Source: Flavobacterium sp. 5
Lineage (GTDB): Bacteria; Bacteroidota; Bacteroidia; Flavobacteriales; Flavobacteriaceae
Direction: 5' to 3'
Length of the DNA stretch: 64,000 bases
NCBI RefSeq assembly: GCF_002813295.1
Contig: NZ_PHUE01000001.1
Location: 1,798,001 to 1,862,000, forward strand
Below the pieces are notes generated by a model, which was not told the origin of the DNA, ran no database searches, and saw only the letters and a program-made list of their open reading frames with translations. The first letter of the stretch is position 1. Each line of letters begins with the position of its first letter. Both the position numbers and the translations under genes were made by a program. Shown here one piece after another: positions 27,123 through 37,911 of this stretch.

Positions 27123-29522
27123 TTATTTTACCCACTCCGTTTTGAAAGTGGTTTTTCCTTGCAATGGATTTGATGTTGTTTCAAAGTTGTTTCCTTTTTT
27201 GGAAACTGTAATAGTTTGTACTGTATCGCTTTCTGGCAAGAAAACTTTTGCAGTAGCTGTTGTTGTTGCATCAGATGCATATACTTTCAATGTCAACTTG
27301 CTCCAATCCATGTCTTTTGTAGATTGTGCTAAACCAATATGAGGTAATGCAGTTCCGTCTTTAACTAAAACTACGATTGGCACTTCACCCGCTTTGATTT
27401 TATGCCATCCACCTTGATATACTTTTTTAGTTTGATAATCAATCCAAGTTCCTTCTGGAAGGTAAACGTCTCTTTCTGTTACTTCTTCAAAAAGTGGTGC
27501 AACCAAAATACTTGAACCAAATAAATATTCATTATCCACTAACCAAGCACCTGGATCATTTGGATATTCCAAGAATAAAGCACGCATCATTGGTAATCCT
27601 TTTTGCGAACTTTCTTTTGCTTGAGCATAGATATATGGCATTAATTCATAACGCATATTATCTGCTTTTCTAAATCCTTCCAAGAAATCCTTGCTGTACA
27701 ACCAAGGCTCGCGCGGAGGTTCACCATGGCTTCTTACGTGTGATGTAAACATCCCGAAAGGAGCCCATCTTCTGTATAAATTCTCAGGAGATTTAGTTGC
27801 AAATCCTCCTACATCATGACTCCAAAAACTGAATCCGCTTAATCCTAATGAAAGCCCTCCTCTTAATTCGGCTGACATTGCTCCGTTGCTTGTTTCAGCA
27901 TCACCACCCCAATGTAATGGGTAACGTTGACTACCTGCCCATGTACTTCTTGCCCAAATTAAAGTATATCCTTTTTCTTTTTGAGTAATTTCGGCAACTG
28001 CTTTGTTGTAACGTAATGGGTATAAATTGTGCTCATAGAAACCTGTACGACCAGAATGATAAATTCCGTCTGGTGGTGCAGCTTCACCAAAATCTACTTT
28101 AAAAACTGAAACTCCTTGATCAAATAATCTTTTCAATTTAGCTTGGTACCAAGTCACCGTTTCAGGATTAGAGAAATCTAAAACAGCATCTTCGTAAGGA
28201 AGATTTCCTTTGCGGTCTCTTACTGCTAAGTTTTTGTCCATGATTTCATTGAACAATGTGTTTTTTGGAGTGAAATATGGTAATTGCCATAAACATACAT
28301 GGTATCCATCATCTTTTAAATCTGACATCATTTTTTGAGCATCTGGGAAACGAGATTTTGCAAACTCATAGTTGTTTCTCCAATCTACATCAAACCAACC
28401 TGTATCGAAATGAATCACATCCGTTGGAATTTTATAAGCTCTTAAATCTTTAGCAACCTGACGCCCTTCTTTTTCTGAGAAATAAGTAATACGGCTCATC
28501 CAGAAACCAAATGACCAAAGTGGAGGCATTGCAGCTTTTCCTGTTAAGTTCGTGTATTCGTCAAGAACTTCCTTTGGTTCACCAATGAAGAAGAACAAAT
28601 CAGCTTCGTCATCACCAATATACATTTCATTGGCACTTCCAAAATACTTACCAAAATCAACTGTGATTGGAGTAGAATGGTGCATAAAAACTCCGTAACC
28701 ACGGCTGCTCATGTAAAAAGGAACTGGTTTGTACATTGTTTCGTTTTGAATACCATTGGCATCATCTGTCCATAAAACTACTTTTTGTCCTCTTTTGTTG
28801 AATTGTGTGAATGATTCTCCACAACCAAATATTTTTTCGTCTGGCTCTAAGCTGAAAGCCGCTCCCATACTTCTTGAATAATCGCTGTTTCTGCGAACAA
28901 ACGAAAACGGAAGTGTTGGTGTATAAGTATTTTTGAAATCAGAATCGTGAAGAGTGCTCGTCAATAATTTTCCTTTTTCATCATAAATTTTGATGTGCCA
29001 AGGTTTTGATAGAATTTCAACGCGTCCATGCTTGCTAGTGTATTGATATCCTCCCTCAATTTTAGAAGATTTCCATAATTCAGGATGATTTGGAGCCACT
29101 CCATCAACCAACATCAAAGACGTTGCTTCTGGATGAAATTGTGGTCCTGAAGTAGTTTTGATTCGGATTGAACGATCTGATACAAACTGAATCTGGAAAG
29201 GCAATTCAGGAGAAACTTCATACTCTGTAGTAGGAAATTCATTTGGTGGAACCACACCCGGCTTCATCATCATATTATTGAAAGCCTGACGTGTTTGATA
29301 ATTGTAACGTAAATATTTGATAGTCCCTTTTCCTGTTGCAGGATCAAAACTAGCTAACTCATCAGCAAAATAAAAGGTATTCAAATAATTCTGAAAATCC
29401 TTACTGATATCTATTGGTGCATTTAACACATCAGCATTTTGGATTTGTGCCGACGCTTTTGGCGAAAGCAACAAACCAAATCCCATAAGAAGTGATACGG
29501 AAGCTATTTGTATTTTTTTCAT
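27123..29522 (-). CDS. GH31 alpha-xylosidase
   Basis: The product is a 799-residue exported enzyme (signal peptide to about residue 25, PKASAQ). The GH31 nucleophile is Asp477 in VSVFKVDFGEAAPPDG and the acid/base Asp541 in LHWGGDAETSN. The segments FGFWMSRITYFSEKE and DVIHFDTGWFDVDW resemble the YicI-type alpha-xylosidase branch, where KxDFGE is typical. No PA14 insert like that of the B. ovatus enzyme is evident. It would remove alpha-1,6-xylose from the non-reducing end of xyloglucan oligosaccharides and so feed XylA/XylB. The gap to the upstream GH2 gene is 30 bases. Confidence 0.92.
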   Translation of the reverse strand: MKKIQIASVSLLMGFGLLLSPKASAQIQNADVLNAPIDISKDFQNYLNTFYFADELASFDPATGKGTIKYLRYNYQTRQAFNNMMMKPGVVPPNEFPTTEYEVSPELPFQIQFVSDRSIRIKTTSGPQFHPEATSLMLVDGVAPNHPELWKSSKIEGGYQYTSKHGRVEILSKPWHIKIYDEKGKLLTSTLHDSDFKNTYTPTLPFSFVRRNSDYSRSMGAAFSLEPDEKIFGCGESFTQFNKRGQKVVLWTDDANGIQNETMYKPVPFYMSSRGYGVFMHHSTPITVDFGKYFGSANEMYIGDDEADLFFFIGEPKEVLDEYTNLTGKAAMPPLWSFGFWMSRITYFSEKEGRQVAKDLRAYKIPTDVIHFDTGWFDVDWRNNYEFAKSRFPDAQKMMSDLKDDGYHVCLWQLPYFTPKNTLFNEIMDKNLAVRDRKGNLPYEDAVLDFSNPETVTWYQAKLKRLFDQGVSVFKVDFGEAAPPDGIYHSGRTGFYEHNLYPLRYNKAVAEITQKEKGYTLIWARSTWAGSQRYPLHWGGDAETSNGAMSAELRGGLSLGLSGFSFWSHDVGGFATKSPENLYRRWAPFGMFTSHVRSHGEPPREPWLYSKDFLEGFRKADNMRYELMPYIYAQAKESSQKGLPMMRALFLEYPNDPGAWLVDNEYLFGSSILVAPLFEEVTERDVYLPEGTWIDYQTKKVYQGGWHKIKAGEVPIVVLVKDGTALPHIGLAQSTKDMDWSKLTLKVYASDATTTATAKVFLPESDTVQTITVSKKGNNFETTSNPLQGKTTFKTEWVK

Positions 29523-29552
29523 TGAGTTTATTTTAGGTTGTTTAAGTTGTGT

Positions 29553-32033
29553 TTATTCTGCTGTAATTACGATTGTATTTTGTTTTAATCCATTTGCTTT
29601 AGCTGTTAATTCAATTCTTCCACCTTTAGTAGTTGACTGAACAATAACCAAACATTTTCCGTTAAGAGCTGTGTGTTTAGAACCTTTATACGATTCATGA
29701 CTTACTGGATCACCGCTACAAACTCCGACGATTTTTCCATTTCCTGTTACTGAAAAATTAATTTCATTATTCGCAGTTGGAGCTAAAGTTCCGTTTGCAT
29801 CCAAAATATCTACAGTTACAAATGACAAGTCATTTCCATCAGCTTTGATTGTACTTCTATCTGCTGTTAACTTTAAAGTTGCTGGGTTGCCTGCTGTTCT
29901 GATTTCAGACTCTAAAACTGTTTTTCCGTTTTTACGGGAAATGGCTTTTAAAGTTCCTGACTGAAAAGGAACTTTCCACATTACATGTAAGTCGTCTCCT
30001 TTTTTGCTTCGAATACCAACTGATTTTCCGTTTAAGAATAATTCAACCTCATCAGCATTATTGTAGTAGGCCCATACGTCTACAGTTTGTCCAGCTTTCC
30101 AATTCCAATGTGGAAAAATATGAAGAACCGTTTTATCAGTCCATTCACTTTGGTACATATAATAAACGTCTTTTGGGAAACCAGCTAAATCTACAATTCC
30201 GAAATACGAACTAATAGATGGCCACTCATAAGGAGTTGGTTCACCAATATAATCGAAACCAGTCCAGATGTACATTCCTGAAAGGAAATCATGTTTTTTG
30301 ATTACTTTCCAAGTAGCTTCGTGTGTAGAACCCCAAGGCGCCTGCACTTGATCGTAAGCTGATACTGTATTGCCTGGATTTCCTTCTGTGAATTTTAAAT
30401 CCCATCGTACTGGCCATTTTTTAATATCATCGGACTTTACATCATAATATCCACGAGTTTCCAAAGCTGAAGTTGTTTCGGTAGCAATGAAAGATTTTCC
30501 AGGGAAATTCTTTTGATGATACTCATAAGTTTGATGTGCATAATTGTAACCAATAATATCTAAAACACCAGATTTTGCTATAGAATTAAAATACGTTTTA
30601 GCCTTATCAAATTGCAAAGTTACTTCGTCAATATTCATGTTAACTGGCGGATTCATAGCTGCCGTAATTGGGCGAGTTTTATCATATTGACGGGTGATAG
30701 CAACTAATTCTTTTGCAATTGTAACTCCTGTTTCACTCCATTGTTCTGGAATTTCATTACCAATACTCCATATAAAAACAGATGGGTGATTGCGATCGCG
30801 AAGCAATTGATCGATTAAATCTTTTTTATGCCATTTGTCCCAATCATTAGCATAATCATATTTTGTTTTGGTTTGTTTCCACATATCAAAAGCTTCGTCC
30901 ATAACGATGAAACCCATTTTATCACAAAGGTCTAAAAGCTCAGGAGCTGGTGGATTGTGCGAAGTTCTGATTCCGTTTACACCCATCTCTTTCAAGATTT
31001 CCAACTGACGTTCGATAGCTCGTGTATTAATTGCAGAACCTAACGGACCTAAATCATGGTGCATACAAACTCCCTTTATTTTAACTTGTTTTCCATTTAA
31101 AATAAAACCTTTGTTTACATCAAATTTGAAATCTCTGATTCCGAAACTGGTTTTATATTGATCAACAATTTTATCATCAACCGAAATTTCGGTAACTGCT
31201 GTGTACAATTCTGGTTTTTCAACAGACCATAAAACCGGAGATTCTACCTGTGTTTCCTGTTTGATTGTTTGATTTGCGTTTGCAACAATTGTTATATTTT
31301 GGGTAACCGAAGTTACTTTAGTGTCTTCTTTGAAAATAGTAGTAGTTACTATTGCTTTTTTTGAAACTGAGTTTTGATTTTGAATCGTAGTTTCAAGATT
31401 TACTGAAGCTTTTTCGACAGTAACTTTTGGAGTGGTAACATAAGTTCCCCATTGCCCCACGTGTAATTTATCTGTGGTTTCTATCCAGACATTTCTAAAA
31501 ATTCCTGAACCAGAATACCAACGTGAGTTCGGTTGTTTTGAATTGTCAACCTTAACAATTATTTCGTTGTTTTTGTCTCCATAATTTAAATATTGAGACA
31601 TATCATATTGAAAACCAATATATCCATTTGGACGTTTACCTAAATAATGTCCATTAATCCATACTTCGCTGTCTTTGTAAACACCATCAAAAATGATTGA
31701 TGTTACTTTTGTGCTGTCAGCTGCAGACACTTTAAATGTTTTTTTGTACCAGCCTAATCCGCCAGTAAGCGCTCCGCCTCCATAACCTGCAGGACTTTTT
31801 TCGTCAAACTTTCCTTCGATACCCCAGTCATGAGGAACATTTAAAGTTCTCCAAACTGTTGCATTACTGATAGTATCTTTATCTTTTAAACTGTCATTTA
31901 AATGAAAACTCCAATCATTATTGAAAGTTACTTTTCTAGAACTAAAATCTGTCTCATTTCTATTGCATGACGCCGTTAAAATTGTAATCACAAAGAGAAC
32001 TAATCCATGAATAAAATTGCTTAAATATTTCAT
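29553..32033 (-). CDS. GH2 beta-galactosidase, lipoprotein
   Basis: The product has 826 residues with a lipobox-like LTASCNRN (Cys23). The order is sugar-binding jelly roll (about 35-190), immunoglobulin-like domain (200-300), TIM barrel (300-600) and C-terminal Ig-like domains. The acid/base is Glu427 in FIWSIGNEIPEQW and the nucleophile Glu519 in SFIATETTSALE. MHHDLGPLG and RTSHNPPAPELLDLCD are standard GH2 blocks. It probably removes beta-1,2-galactose from xyloglucan side chains once GH95 has removed fucose. A second, similar GH2 is at 56930. Beta-mannosidase or glucuronidase activity is less likely. Confidence 0.9.
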   Translation of the reverse strand: MKYLSNFIHGLVLFVITILTASCNRNETDFSSRKVTFNNDWSFHLNDSLKDKDTISNATVWRTLNVPHDWGIEGKFDEKSPAGYGGGALTGGLGWYKKTFKVSAADSTKVTSIIFDGVYKDSEVWINGHYLGKRPNGYIGFQYDMSQYLNYGDKNNEIIVKVDNSKQPNSRWYSGSGIFRNVWIETTDKLHVGQWGTYVTTPKVTVEKASVNLETTIQNQNSVSKKAIVTTTIFKEDTKVTSVTQNITIVANANQTIKQETQVESPVLWSVEKPELYTAVTEISVDDKIVDQYKTSFGIRDFKFDVNKGFILNGKQVKIKGVCMHHDLGPLGSAINTRAIERQLEILKEMGVNGIRTSHNPPAPELLDLCDKMGFIVMDEAFDMWKQTKTKYDYANDWDKWHKKDLIDQLLRDRNHPSVFIWSIGNEIPEQWSETGVTIAKELVAITRQYDKTRPITAAMNPPVNMNIDEVTLQFDKAKTYFNSIAKSGVLDIIGYNYAHQTYEYHQKNFPGKSFIATETTSALETRGYYDVKSDDIKKWPVRWDLKFTEGNPGNTVSAYDQVQAPWGSTHEATWKVIKKHDFLSGMYIWTGFDYIGEPTPYEWPSISSYFGIVDLAGFPKDVYYMYQSEWTDKTVLHIFPHWNWKAGQTVDVWAYYNNADEVELFLNGKSVGIRSKKGDDLHVMWKVPFQSGTLKAISRKNGKTVLESEIRTAGNPATLKLTADRSTIKADGNDLSFVTVDILDANGTLAPTANNEINFSVTGNGKIVGVCSGDPVSHESYKGSKHTALNGKCLVIVQSTTKGGRIELTAKANGLKQNTIVITAE

Positions 32034-32241
32034 TTTTATAAAATTATAATGTCCTTAAGTATAATTAAAGTACCGATAAGTATTAACCTACCGGCACATT
32101 AAAATATTTTTTTAATCTATATTCTAATTTTAAATACCTATTCTTTTTGAATATGCAATCAAGAGTAGTATATGACTACTAACTCTTGATAACGCATAAT
32201 CTCAAATAAATTTCTATTCAAAAATTAAATGAATTCTAAGC
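32034..32241. other. Intergenic region between the SusCD block and the enzyme block
   Basis: This AT-rich 208-base gap contains only the hairpin at 32158 as obvious structure. It could hold a processing or attenuation site that lowers enzyme expression relative to SusC/SusD; no promoter boxes were recognised. Confidence 0.45.
32158..32190. other. Stem-loop downstream of the surface lipoprotein gene
   Basis: ATCAAGAGT pairs with ACTCTTGAT, and AGTA/TACT extends the stem inward. There is no T tract on the minus strand, so it may be an RNA-stability hairpin marking the end of the xylB-to-lipoprotein transcript rather than a strong terminator. Confidence 0.45.
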
Positions 32242-33111
32242 TTATTTTACTACAAAATGATAAATCATATAATCTTTGTCTGCTCTAATCGCAAGGATAG
32301 CCAATGTGGTTTCAGTAAGTTCTACAATCTGAACATTAGTAAAACTAAATGAAGAACTAAAGTAGCTTGCCTCATTTGGATGCAACATTTCTGTTCCTCC
32401 GTTAAAACCAATTCTGTCATTTGTTGAACCTTCTGTCAAACTTAAATTGAAGGTTCCTGTTTTAGTTTGTTGTACAGTACTTCCAGTAGCTGGATCTGTT
32501 TGTTTTACTGAAACATTATAACCTCCGTTAAGATCAAAAGTAATTTCTCCCCAATCTTTATTTTCCAAACCTGCCCAAGAAATATCAGAAAGATTTGGCC
32601 ACCAACCATGACCACTTACGGCAATATTTTGATAAGATGCAGGTTTTCCAAGAAATTCTAGAGGTGCGGTCATATACATAACCCATGTTTTACCATTAAC
32701 TCCATTAGTTAGTAAATTCCATCTTGGATCGTTAAATAAACTTGTATCATTTTCAGCAACTGTTATTGTTTTTGTGGAAGTCACTGACCCCCCTTGTTCA
32801 AAAACTCTAAGGCTTATATTATACGTACCAGCAAATGGTAACGAAATAGTAGTTTCACTCAAATTAGAATGTCCTAACTCATTGCCTTTGCTATCAGTAT
32901 AACTCCAATAAGGAATAACACCCGGCGTTAAATTTTTCAACTTTACAACATTCCCTCCAGGATTAGTTACAAAATCCTGCGTAACATCAAAAGCTACATC
33001 CGATTTATCCATCGTATCGTCTAGAGAATAGGTATCAGGTGAACAAGATGGCACTAATACTAGTACCATTAACATCAAAAATGATGTAATTAATAATTTA
33101 GTCTTTTTCAT
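32242..33111 (-). CDS. Surface glycan-binding lipoprotein candidate (PKD-like domain)
   Basis: The product is a 289-residue lipoprotein with lipobox LVLVPSCSPD (Cys23). Residues of about 45-120 look like a PKD/Ig fold (IPYWSYTDSKGNELGHSN ... GTYNISLRVFEQGG). The rest is a beta-rich domain with many aromatic residues (SGHGWWPNLSDISWAGL) that could bind sugar. There is no catalytic motif. Its place 22 bases after susD is where Bacteroidota carry a surface glycan-binding protein, so it probably holds xyloglucan at the cell surface. The name is by position, not by family recognition. Confidence 0.7.
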   Translation of the reverse strand: MKKTKLLITSFLMLMVLVLVPSCSPDTYSLDDTMDKSDVAFDVTQDFVTNPGGNVVKLKNLTPGVIPYWSYTDSKGNELGHSNLSETTISLPFAGTYNISLRVFEQGGSVTSTKTITVAENDTSLFNDPRWNLLTNGVNGKTWVMYMTAPLEFLGKPASYQNIAVSGHGWWPNLSDISWAGLENKDWGEITFDLNGGYNVSVKQTDPATGSTVQQTKTGTFNLSLTEGSTNDRIGFNGGTEMLHPNEASYFSSSFSFTNVQIVELTETTLAILAIRADKDYMIYHFVVK

Positions 33112-33133
33112 TTTTTTAAATTTTTAGTTAAAA

Positions 33134-34708
33134 TTACCAACCAGCATTTTGCTTTAAAACTCCACCAGATAAAGTGATTTGAGTATTAGGAATTTGTTGA
33201 AGTCCCTTTGTAGCTTGGATTTTAGCAGCCGTAATAGTTTTTGTACCAGCAACTCCACCACTTAATAAGGTCGTAGTTTCTGCAATAGTTGAAGAAGCTA
33301 TACCAATCCCTTGACGCAATAAATCCCAATATCTAACACCCTCAAGAGCAAATTCTAACTGTCTTTCTTTCATTATATTATCTTGAGTTACTGGTAAAGT
33401 TGTAAAACTAGCTTTATAGGCTCTTTGTCTAACTTCATCAAAATAGGCTTGAGCATTCCCACTTCCTAATTCGGCAGCCATTAACAAAACATCTGCATAT
33501 CTAATTACAGTATAATCTTGAAATTGGCTGATATCCCAAAATGCACTACCCATTTTAATAGGAAGTTCTATTCCATTCTCATCAATCATTGGAGAATATT
33601 TTTTGTTATAATACCCAGTATATTCTCTTTGACTGTTTAATTTGTCAAATGGAATATTTTCTTCAGCTACACCAATTACAGTTGCAACTCTTCTTGTATC
33701 ATTAACATCGTAAGCATTCCATAATTTTGAATTTACGGTTACTCCCCAACCATGAGCATAAGGATAAGAAGAAAACTCTCTCATTCCAAACATTATCATC
33801 CAAGCATTACCATCAATATTTCCGTTATAATCACTAGTGTATGTATATTTTATAGAAAACACATTTTCTTTATTACTTTCTCCAGCATAATTAGCAACTG
33901 AAGCTGCTGGCCATAAAGTAGAAAAATCATCAACTAGACCATGACCACTAGAGGTAATAACATCTTCTAAATGCCCTAGAGCTTGAGCTTTAGTTACCAC
34001 ACCAACTAAATCATTTTTCCCATAATATCCAGTATAATACAAATAAACACGTCCTAATAAAGATTTTGCAGCCCACTTAGTAGCATGTCCATTAACTGTA
34101 GCACTGTATCCTGTCGAAGGCAAATTATTTGAAGCAAATACTAAATCTTCTGCAATAACTTTATAGACCTCATCTGGATCAGCTTGTGGAATATTTTGAG
34201 CAGAAGGTACTGTTAGTAAAGGCACATAACCCCATAAACGTACCATTTCAAAATAAATATAGGCTCTTATAAACTTAGTTTCAGACTCGTAAGTATTTCT
34301 TAAAGCTGTATCCCCTTTCCAATCAATTTGATCCATTTTCATCAAGAAAACATTACAACGATAAATCGCTTTATAATAAGCAATCCAATTAGTATTAAGC
34401 ATATCTACTTCAGAAGGAGCGCGGGTTATATCAAACTCGTCTATTGCTGCATAATCATAACCATCTGAAGCACCAGTTCCACCAAAACAATCATCAGACA
34501 TTATTTCACTGATCACTGGAATTCCCTTTCCGCTAGCACCTGTAGCTACTTGTAATCCATCATAACAACCTGCTAATGCTGAAACAGCATCAGCTGTAGT
34601 TTTGTAAAAGTTTGTATCTGTTTGTTGCGTTAGAGGTTCTGTTTCTAAACTACAAGAACTCAGGCACAATAAACTCAAACAGAAAATATATAAATATGTA
34701 TTTTTCAT
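33134..34708 (-). CDS. susD: SusD/RagB-family nutrient-binding outer-membrane lipoprotein
   Basis: This is a 524-residue lipoprotein with lipobox LCLSSCSLET (Cys19). SusD features are NFYKTTADAVSALAGCYDGL near the N-terminus, the TPR-like helical core (FIRAYIYFEMVRLWGYVPL) and the C-terminal RQLEFALEGVRYWDLLRQG. It forms the lid of the SusC transporter and captures oligosaccharides, here most likely xyloglucan fragments. It is 11 bases downstream of susC and 22 before the surface lipoprotein gene. Confidence 0.95.
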   Translation of the reverse strand: MKNTYLYIFCLSLLCLSSCSLETEPLTQQTDTNFYKTTADAVSALAGCYDGLQVATGASGKGIPVISEIMSDDCFGGTGASDGYDYAAIDEFDITRAPSEVDMLNTNWIAYYKAIYRCNVFLMKMDQIDWKGDTALRNTYESETKFIRAYIYFEMVRLWGYVPLLTVPSAQNIPQADPDEVYKVIAEDLVFASNNLPSTGYSATVNGHATKWAAKSLLGRVYLYYTGYYGKNDLVGVVTKAQALGHLEDVITSSGHGLVDDFSTLWPAASVANYAGESNKENVFSIKYTYTSDYNGNIDGNAWMIMFGMREFSSYPYAHGWGVTVNSKLWNAYDVNDTRRVATVIGVAEENIPFDKLNSQREYTGYYNKKYSPMIDENGIELPIKMGSAFWDISQFQDYTVIRYADVLLMAAELGSGNAQAYFDEVRQRAYKASFTTLPVTQDNIMKERQLEFALEGVRYWDLLRQGIGIASSTIAETTTLLSGGVAGTKTITAAKIQATKGLQQIPNTQITLSGGVLKQNAGW

Positions 34709-34719
34709 TATTTTATTTA

Positions 34720-37700
34720 TTAAAGTTTAACATTTAATCCCATCATGAATGTTCTTGGTCTTGGGTAGTATCCTACATCAACACCTGAAGAAAATTTTTG
34801 ATCATTATCTGAAGACCCGAATCCAATTTCAGGATCCATACCATTATACTTTGTAAACGTATATAGATTTAATACTGAAAAGTAAAGTCTAAATTGGCTT
34901 GCAAAAAATGGTTTTGCTTGTTTCATTTTTGCAAAATCATATCCTAAAGTCACTGTACTGATTCTTAAGAAATCACCATCATGAATATACAAATCTGTGA
35001 AATCTGTGAAATTTTTATTGTCTTCTGTAACTCTTGGCATTGTATTAGAAGTACCCTCACCATGCCAACGGTCTAATATAGCTGTTGTATAGTTTCCATA
35101 AGTACCTGATTGATTTCTATACGATTGTACAATTTGGTTTCCTGCTACACCATTTGCCATTGCAGTAAAATCAAAACCTTTATAACTAGTCGATAAAGTA
35201 AAACCATATGTAAAATCTGGATTTGGTTTTCCAATTTCTGTTTTATCAGTAGCATCAATTTTATCATCTCCATTAGTATTTACCTTAATAAGATCACCAG
35301 GAGCTGCACTAGGTTGTAAAACTACCCCGTTTGCAGATTTATAGTTATCAATTTGTTCTTGATTTTGAAAAACACCTCCAGTTTTATATCCCCAAAAATA
35401 ACCTAACGGATGCCCGTTTTCTGCTCTATAAAATTCACCAGAATTATCATAAAGCTCAGCGGTCAATCCGTGAATAATTCCTCCCTCAGCAGGTATTTTA
35501 CCCACTTTGTTTTCATTATAAGCACCATTTGCACTAACGCTATAATTAAATTCTCCAATTTTATTTTGGTATTGTAATGACAATTCCAAACCTTTATTAA
35601 CTACATCTCCACCATTAATATAAGGAGCATCAGCACCTGCAGTAGCCAATACTGGCGCTAAAATTATCCAATCTTTATTTGTTTTTTGGTATGCATCAAA
35701 AGTAACACTTAAGGCATTATCTAAAAATTTAGCATCAAAACCTAAATCAATTTGTTCTGAAGTTTCCCATTTCAAATCAGGATTTGCTAATCTATTAGGA
35801 TAAGCTCCAGGTGTAAGAGCATTTGCACCTTCAACATTACCAAAAATATAATTAGTATAATTTGTTTTTATTGGTGATAAATATTGAAAAGCCCTTGCAT
35901 TTTGATTTCCAACTTGTCCCCAGCTCGCTCTTAATTTAAGAAAATTAATTGCTTTAGAATCTTTCAAGAATCCTTCATTTGATGCAACCCAACCAGCAGA
36001 TACTGAAGGAAAATAACCCCATTGGTTTTCCTTAGAAAAAACAGAAGATCCATCCATTCTAAAGGTAGCATTAATCAAATACGTTTCTTTATAATCATAA
36101 TTTAATCTTCCATAATAAGACATCCTTTTAGTCTCACTTTTTTGACCATTCAATGAAATTTTAGACCCATCTTTATTAGTTGTATTATCCAACCAAGCGT
36201 GATCTAAATCACTATAAACTGCGTCCGCATTTGTAGTCGCCATAGAAGTTCCATCGTAATTAATAGAAGATGTACCCAGCATCGTTTCAAAATGATGATT
36301 TTCAGCAACATTAAACTTATAAGTTGCTAAGTTGTCCCATGTAAGGGTTTTTCCCTTATTCATGCTTTGAAAAACTTTATCAAACCTACTAAAAGCATAA
36401 ATAGATAATTGATATTCTGGAGAATAAGAATGATTCTCACCAGCATAATAGTCAATACCCAAAGTAGTTTTAACCGTTAGATTCTTTATTGGTTCAATTT
36501 GCAAATAAACATTCCCTAATAATTTTTGATTATTAGATTCATTTTGATTGTTATAAACCATTGTTGCATAAGGATTTGCAACACCATTTAACCAAGGTTC
36601 TGCACTTGTAGTATTTGAGGTATCAAAATAATTACCATTCTCATCATACATTGGCAATAATGGTGTTGTTTGAAAAGCACTTCTTAGAGAGTTATTATAT
36701 TGATTACCAACACCAATACCATTTTTATCAATATAAGCAAAACTTAAATTTTCACCTAAAGTAACAACATCCTTATATAATTTATGCTCTGAATTGAATC
36801 TAAAATTATAACGCTCATAATTTGATAAATCTTTACCTCCTACAACTCCTTCTTGTCCTAAATAAGACAATGAAGTAGAATAAACGGAATTATCTGAACC
36901 ACCTGAAGCACCGAATGCGAAATTTTTAGTGGCAGCATTGTCAACCAACATTTGATTCATCCAATCTGTTCCTTTTCCTAATGAGGCAATTTGAGCATTA
37001 GAAAAATAAGGAGCTCTACCTGAGTTTACTGCTGCTTCATTTAAAATAGTAGCATACTCTGTTGCATCTAATAAATCTACCTTTCTAGCTACCGATTGTA
37101 AACCATAATATTGATCAAAAGTAATTTTCCCTGCTTGACCGCGCTTCCCTTTCTTTGTTGTTACCAAAATAACCCCATTAGAAGCTTGCGACCCATAAAT
37201 AGCAGCAGAAGCAGCATCTTTTAAAACAGAAATATTTTCAATATCAGAATTACTTAAATAAGATATATCACTTGTAAGTATCCCGTCTACAACATAAAGA
37301 GGGCTACTACCCGCAGTAGAACCTACTCCTCTAATAACCACGTTCAAACCTTCTCCTGGTTGCCCTGAAGTAGAAGTAATTTGAAGTCCGGCAGCTTGTC
37401 CTTGAAGTGCTTGAAGTGCATTTGCAGTATTTGTCTTTGCAAGAGCTTCTCCACTAACCTGAGTAACAGCATTTGTTACCAATTTTTTCTTCATTGAACC
37501 ATATCCTATAACTACAACCTCTTTAAGGTCTGCTACTTCGGTTTGTAAAGAAACATTAATTGTGTTTTGGGGTCCTACGGTAATCTTTTGGGTTCTAAAT
37601 CCCATAAAACTTACTACCATTATGTCTCCCGTTTTTGCCTCTAATTTGTATTTTCCATCGAAATCAGTCGATGTTGATGTTTGTGTTCCTTGAATTGTAA

Positions 37701-37863
37701 TAGTAGCACCAGGAATTGCCATGCCATCTCCTGTCGATTTTACATTTCCGCTTACAGTTCTAGATTGCTCTTGAGCAAAACCAGACTGCAACGAAAATAC
37801 AGTAAGCAACAGCACCATGCAAAACTGGAGCATTGTTGGTTTAATACAGTAATTGCTTTTCAT
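34720..37863 (-). CDS. susC: SusC/RagA-family TonB-dependent outer-membrane transporter
   Basis: The product has 1047 residues, typical of SusC. After a signal peptide (to about residue 30, SGFAQ) comes a carboxypeptidase-regulatory-like domain (RTVSGNVKSTGDGMAIPGAT, about 35-105). A TonB-box-like segment and plug follow (VVVIGYGSMKKKLVTNAV, about 115-230) with the SusC block SPLYVVDGIL. The C-terminal 22-strand barrel ends in PRTFMMGLNVKL. It imports oligosaccharides together with SusD. The gene lies 48 bases after xylA without an evident terminator, so it probably shares the xylBA transcript and its operator. Confidence 0.95.
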   Translation of the reverse strand: MKSNYCIKPTMLQFCMVLLLTVFSLQSGFAQEQSRTVSGNVKSTGDGMAIPGATITIQGTQTSTSTDFDGKYKLEAKTGDIMVVSFMGFRTQKITVGPQNTINVSLQTEVADLKEVVVIGYGSMKKKLVTNAVTQVSGEALAKTNTANALQALQGQAAGLQITSTSGQPGEGLNVVIRGVGSTAGSSPLYVVDGILTSDISYLSNSDIENISVLKDAASAAIYGSQASNGVILVTTKKGKRGQAGKITFDQYYGLQSVARKVDLLDATEYATILNEAAVNSGRAPYFSNAQIASLGKGTDWMNQMLVDNAATKNFAFGASGGSDNSVYSTSLSYLGQEGVVGGKDLSNYERYNFRFNSEHKLYKDVVTLGENLSFAYIDKNGIGVGNQYNNSLRSAFQTTPLLPMYDENGNYFDTSNTTSAEPWLNGVANPYATMVYNNQNESNNQKLLGNVYLQIEPIKNLTVKTTLGIDYYAGENHSYSPEYQLSIYAFSRFDKVFQSMNKGKTLTWDNLATYKFNVAENHHFETMLGTSSINYDGTSMATTNADAVYSDLDHAWLDNTTNKDGSKISLNGQKSETKRMSYYGRLNYDYKETYLINATFRMDGSSVFSKENQWGYFPSVSAGWVASNEGFLKDSKAINFLKLRASWGQVGNQNARAFQYLSPIKTNYTNYIFGNVEGANALTPGAYPNRLANPDLKWETSEQIDLGFDAKFLDNALSVTFDAYQKTNKDWIILAPVLATAGADAPYINGGDVVNKGLELSLQYQNKIGEFNYSVSANGAYNENKVGKIPAEGGIIHGLTAELYDNSGEFYRAENGHPLGYFWGYKTGGVFQNQEQIDNYKSANGVVLQPSAAPGDLIKVNTNGDDKIDATDKTEIGKPNPDFTYGFTLSTSYKGFDFTAMANGVAGNQIVQSYRNQSGTYGNYTTAILDRWHGEGTSNTMPRVTEDNKNFTDFTDLYIHDGDFLRISTVTLGYDFAKMKQAKPFFASQFRLYFSVLNLYTFTKYNGMDPEIGFGSSDNDQKFSSGVDVGYYPRPRTFMMGLNVKL

Positions 37864-37911
37864 AATAATTAATAATTTGGTTAAATTTGTTGTTAGTAAT
37901 TTTTAATCTAA

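Noticed and set aside
37864..37911. A fourth operator copy before susC (TTTGGTTAAATTTG)
   Set aside because: It shares only short AT-rich words with the 27-bp motif and lacks the GTCAAATT half, so it is not counted.
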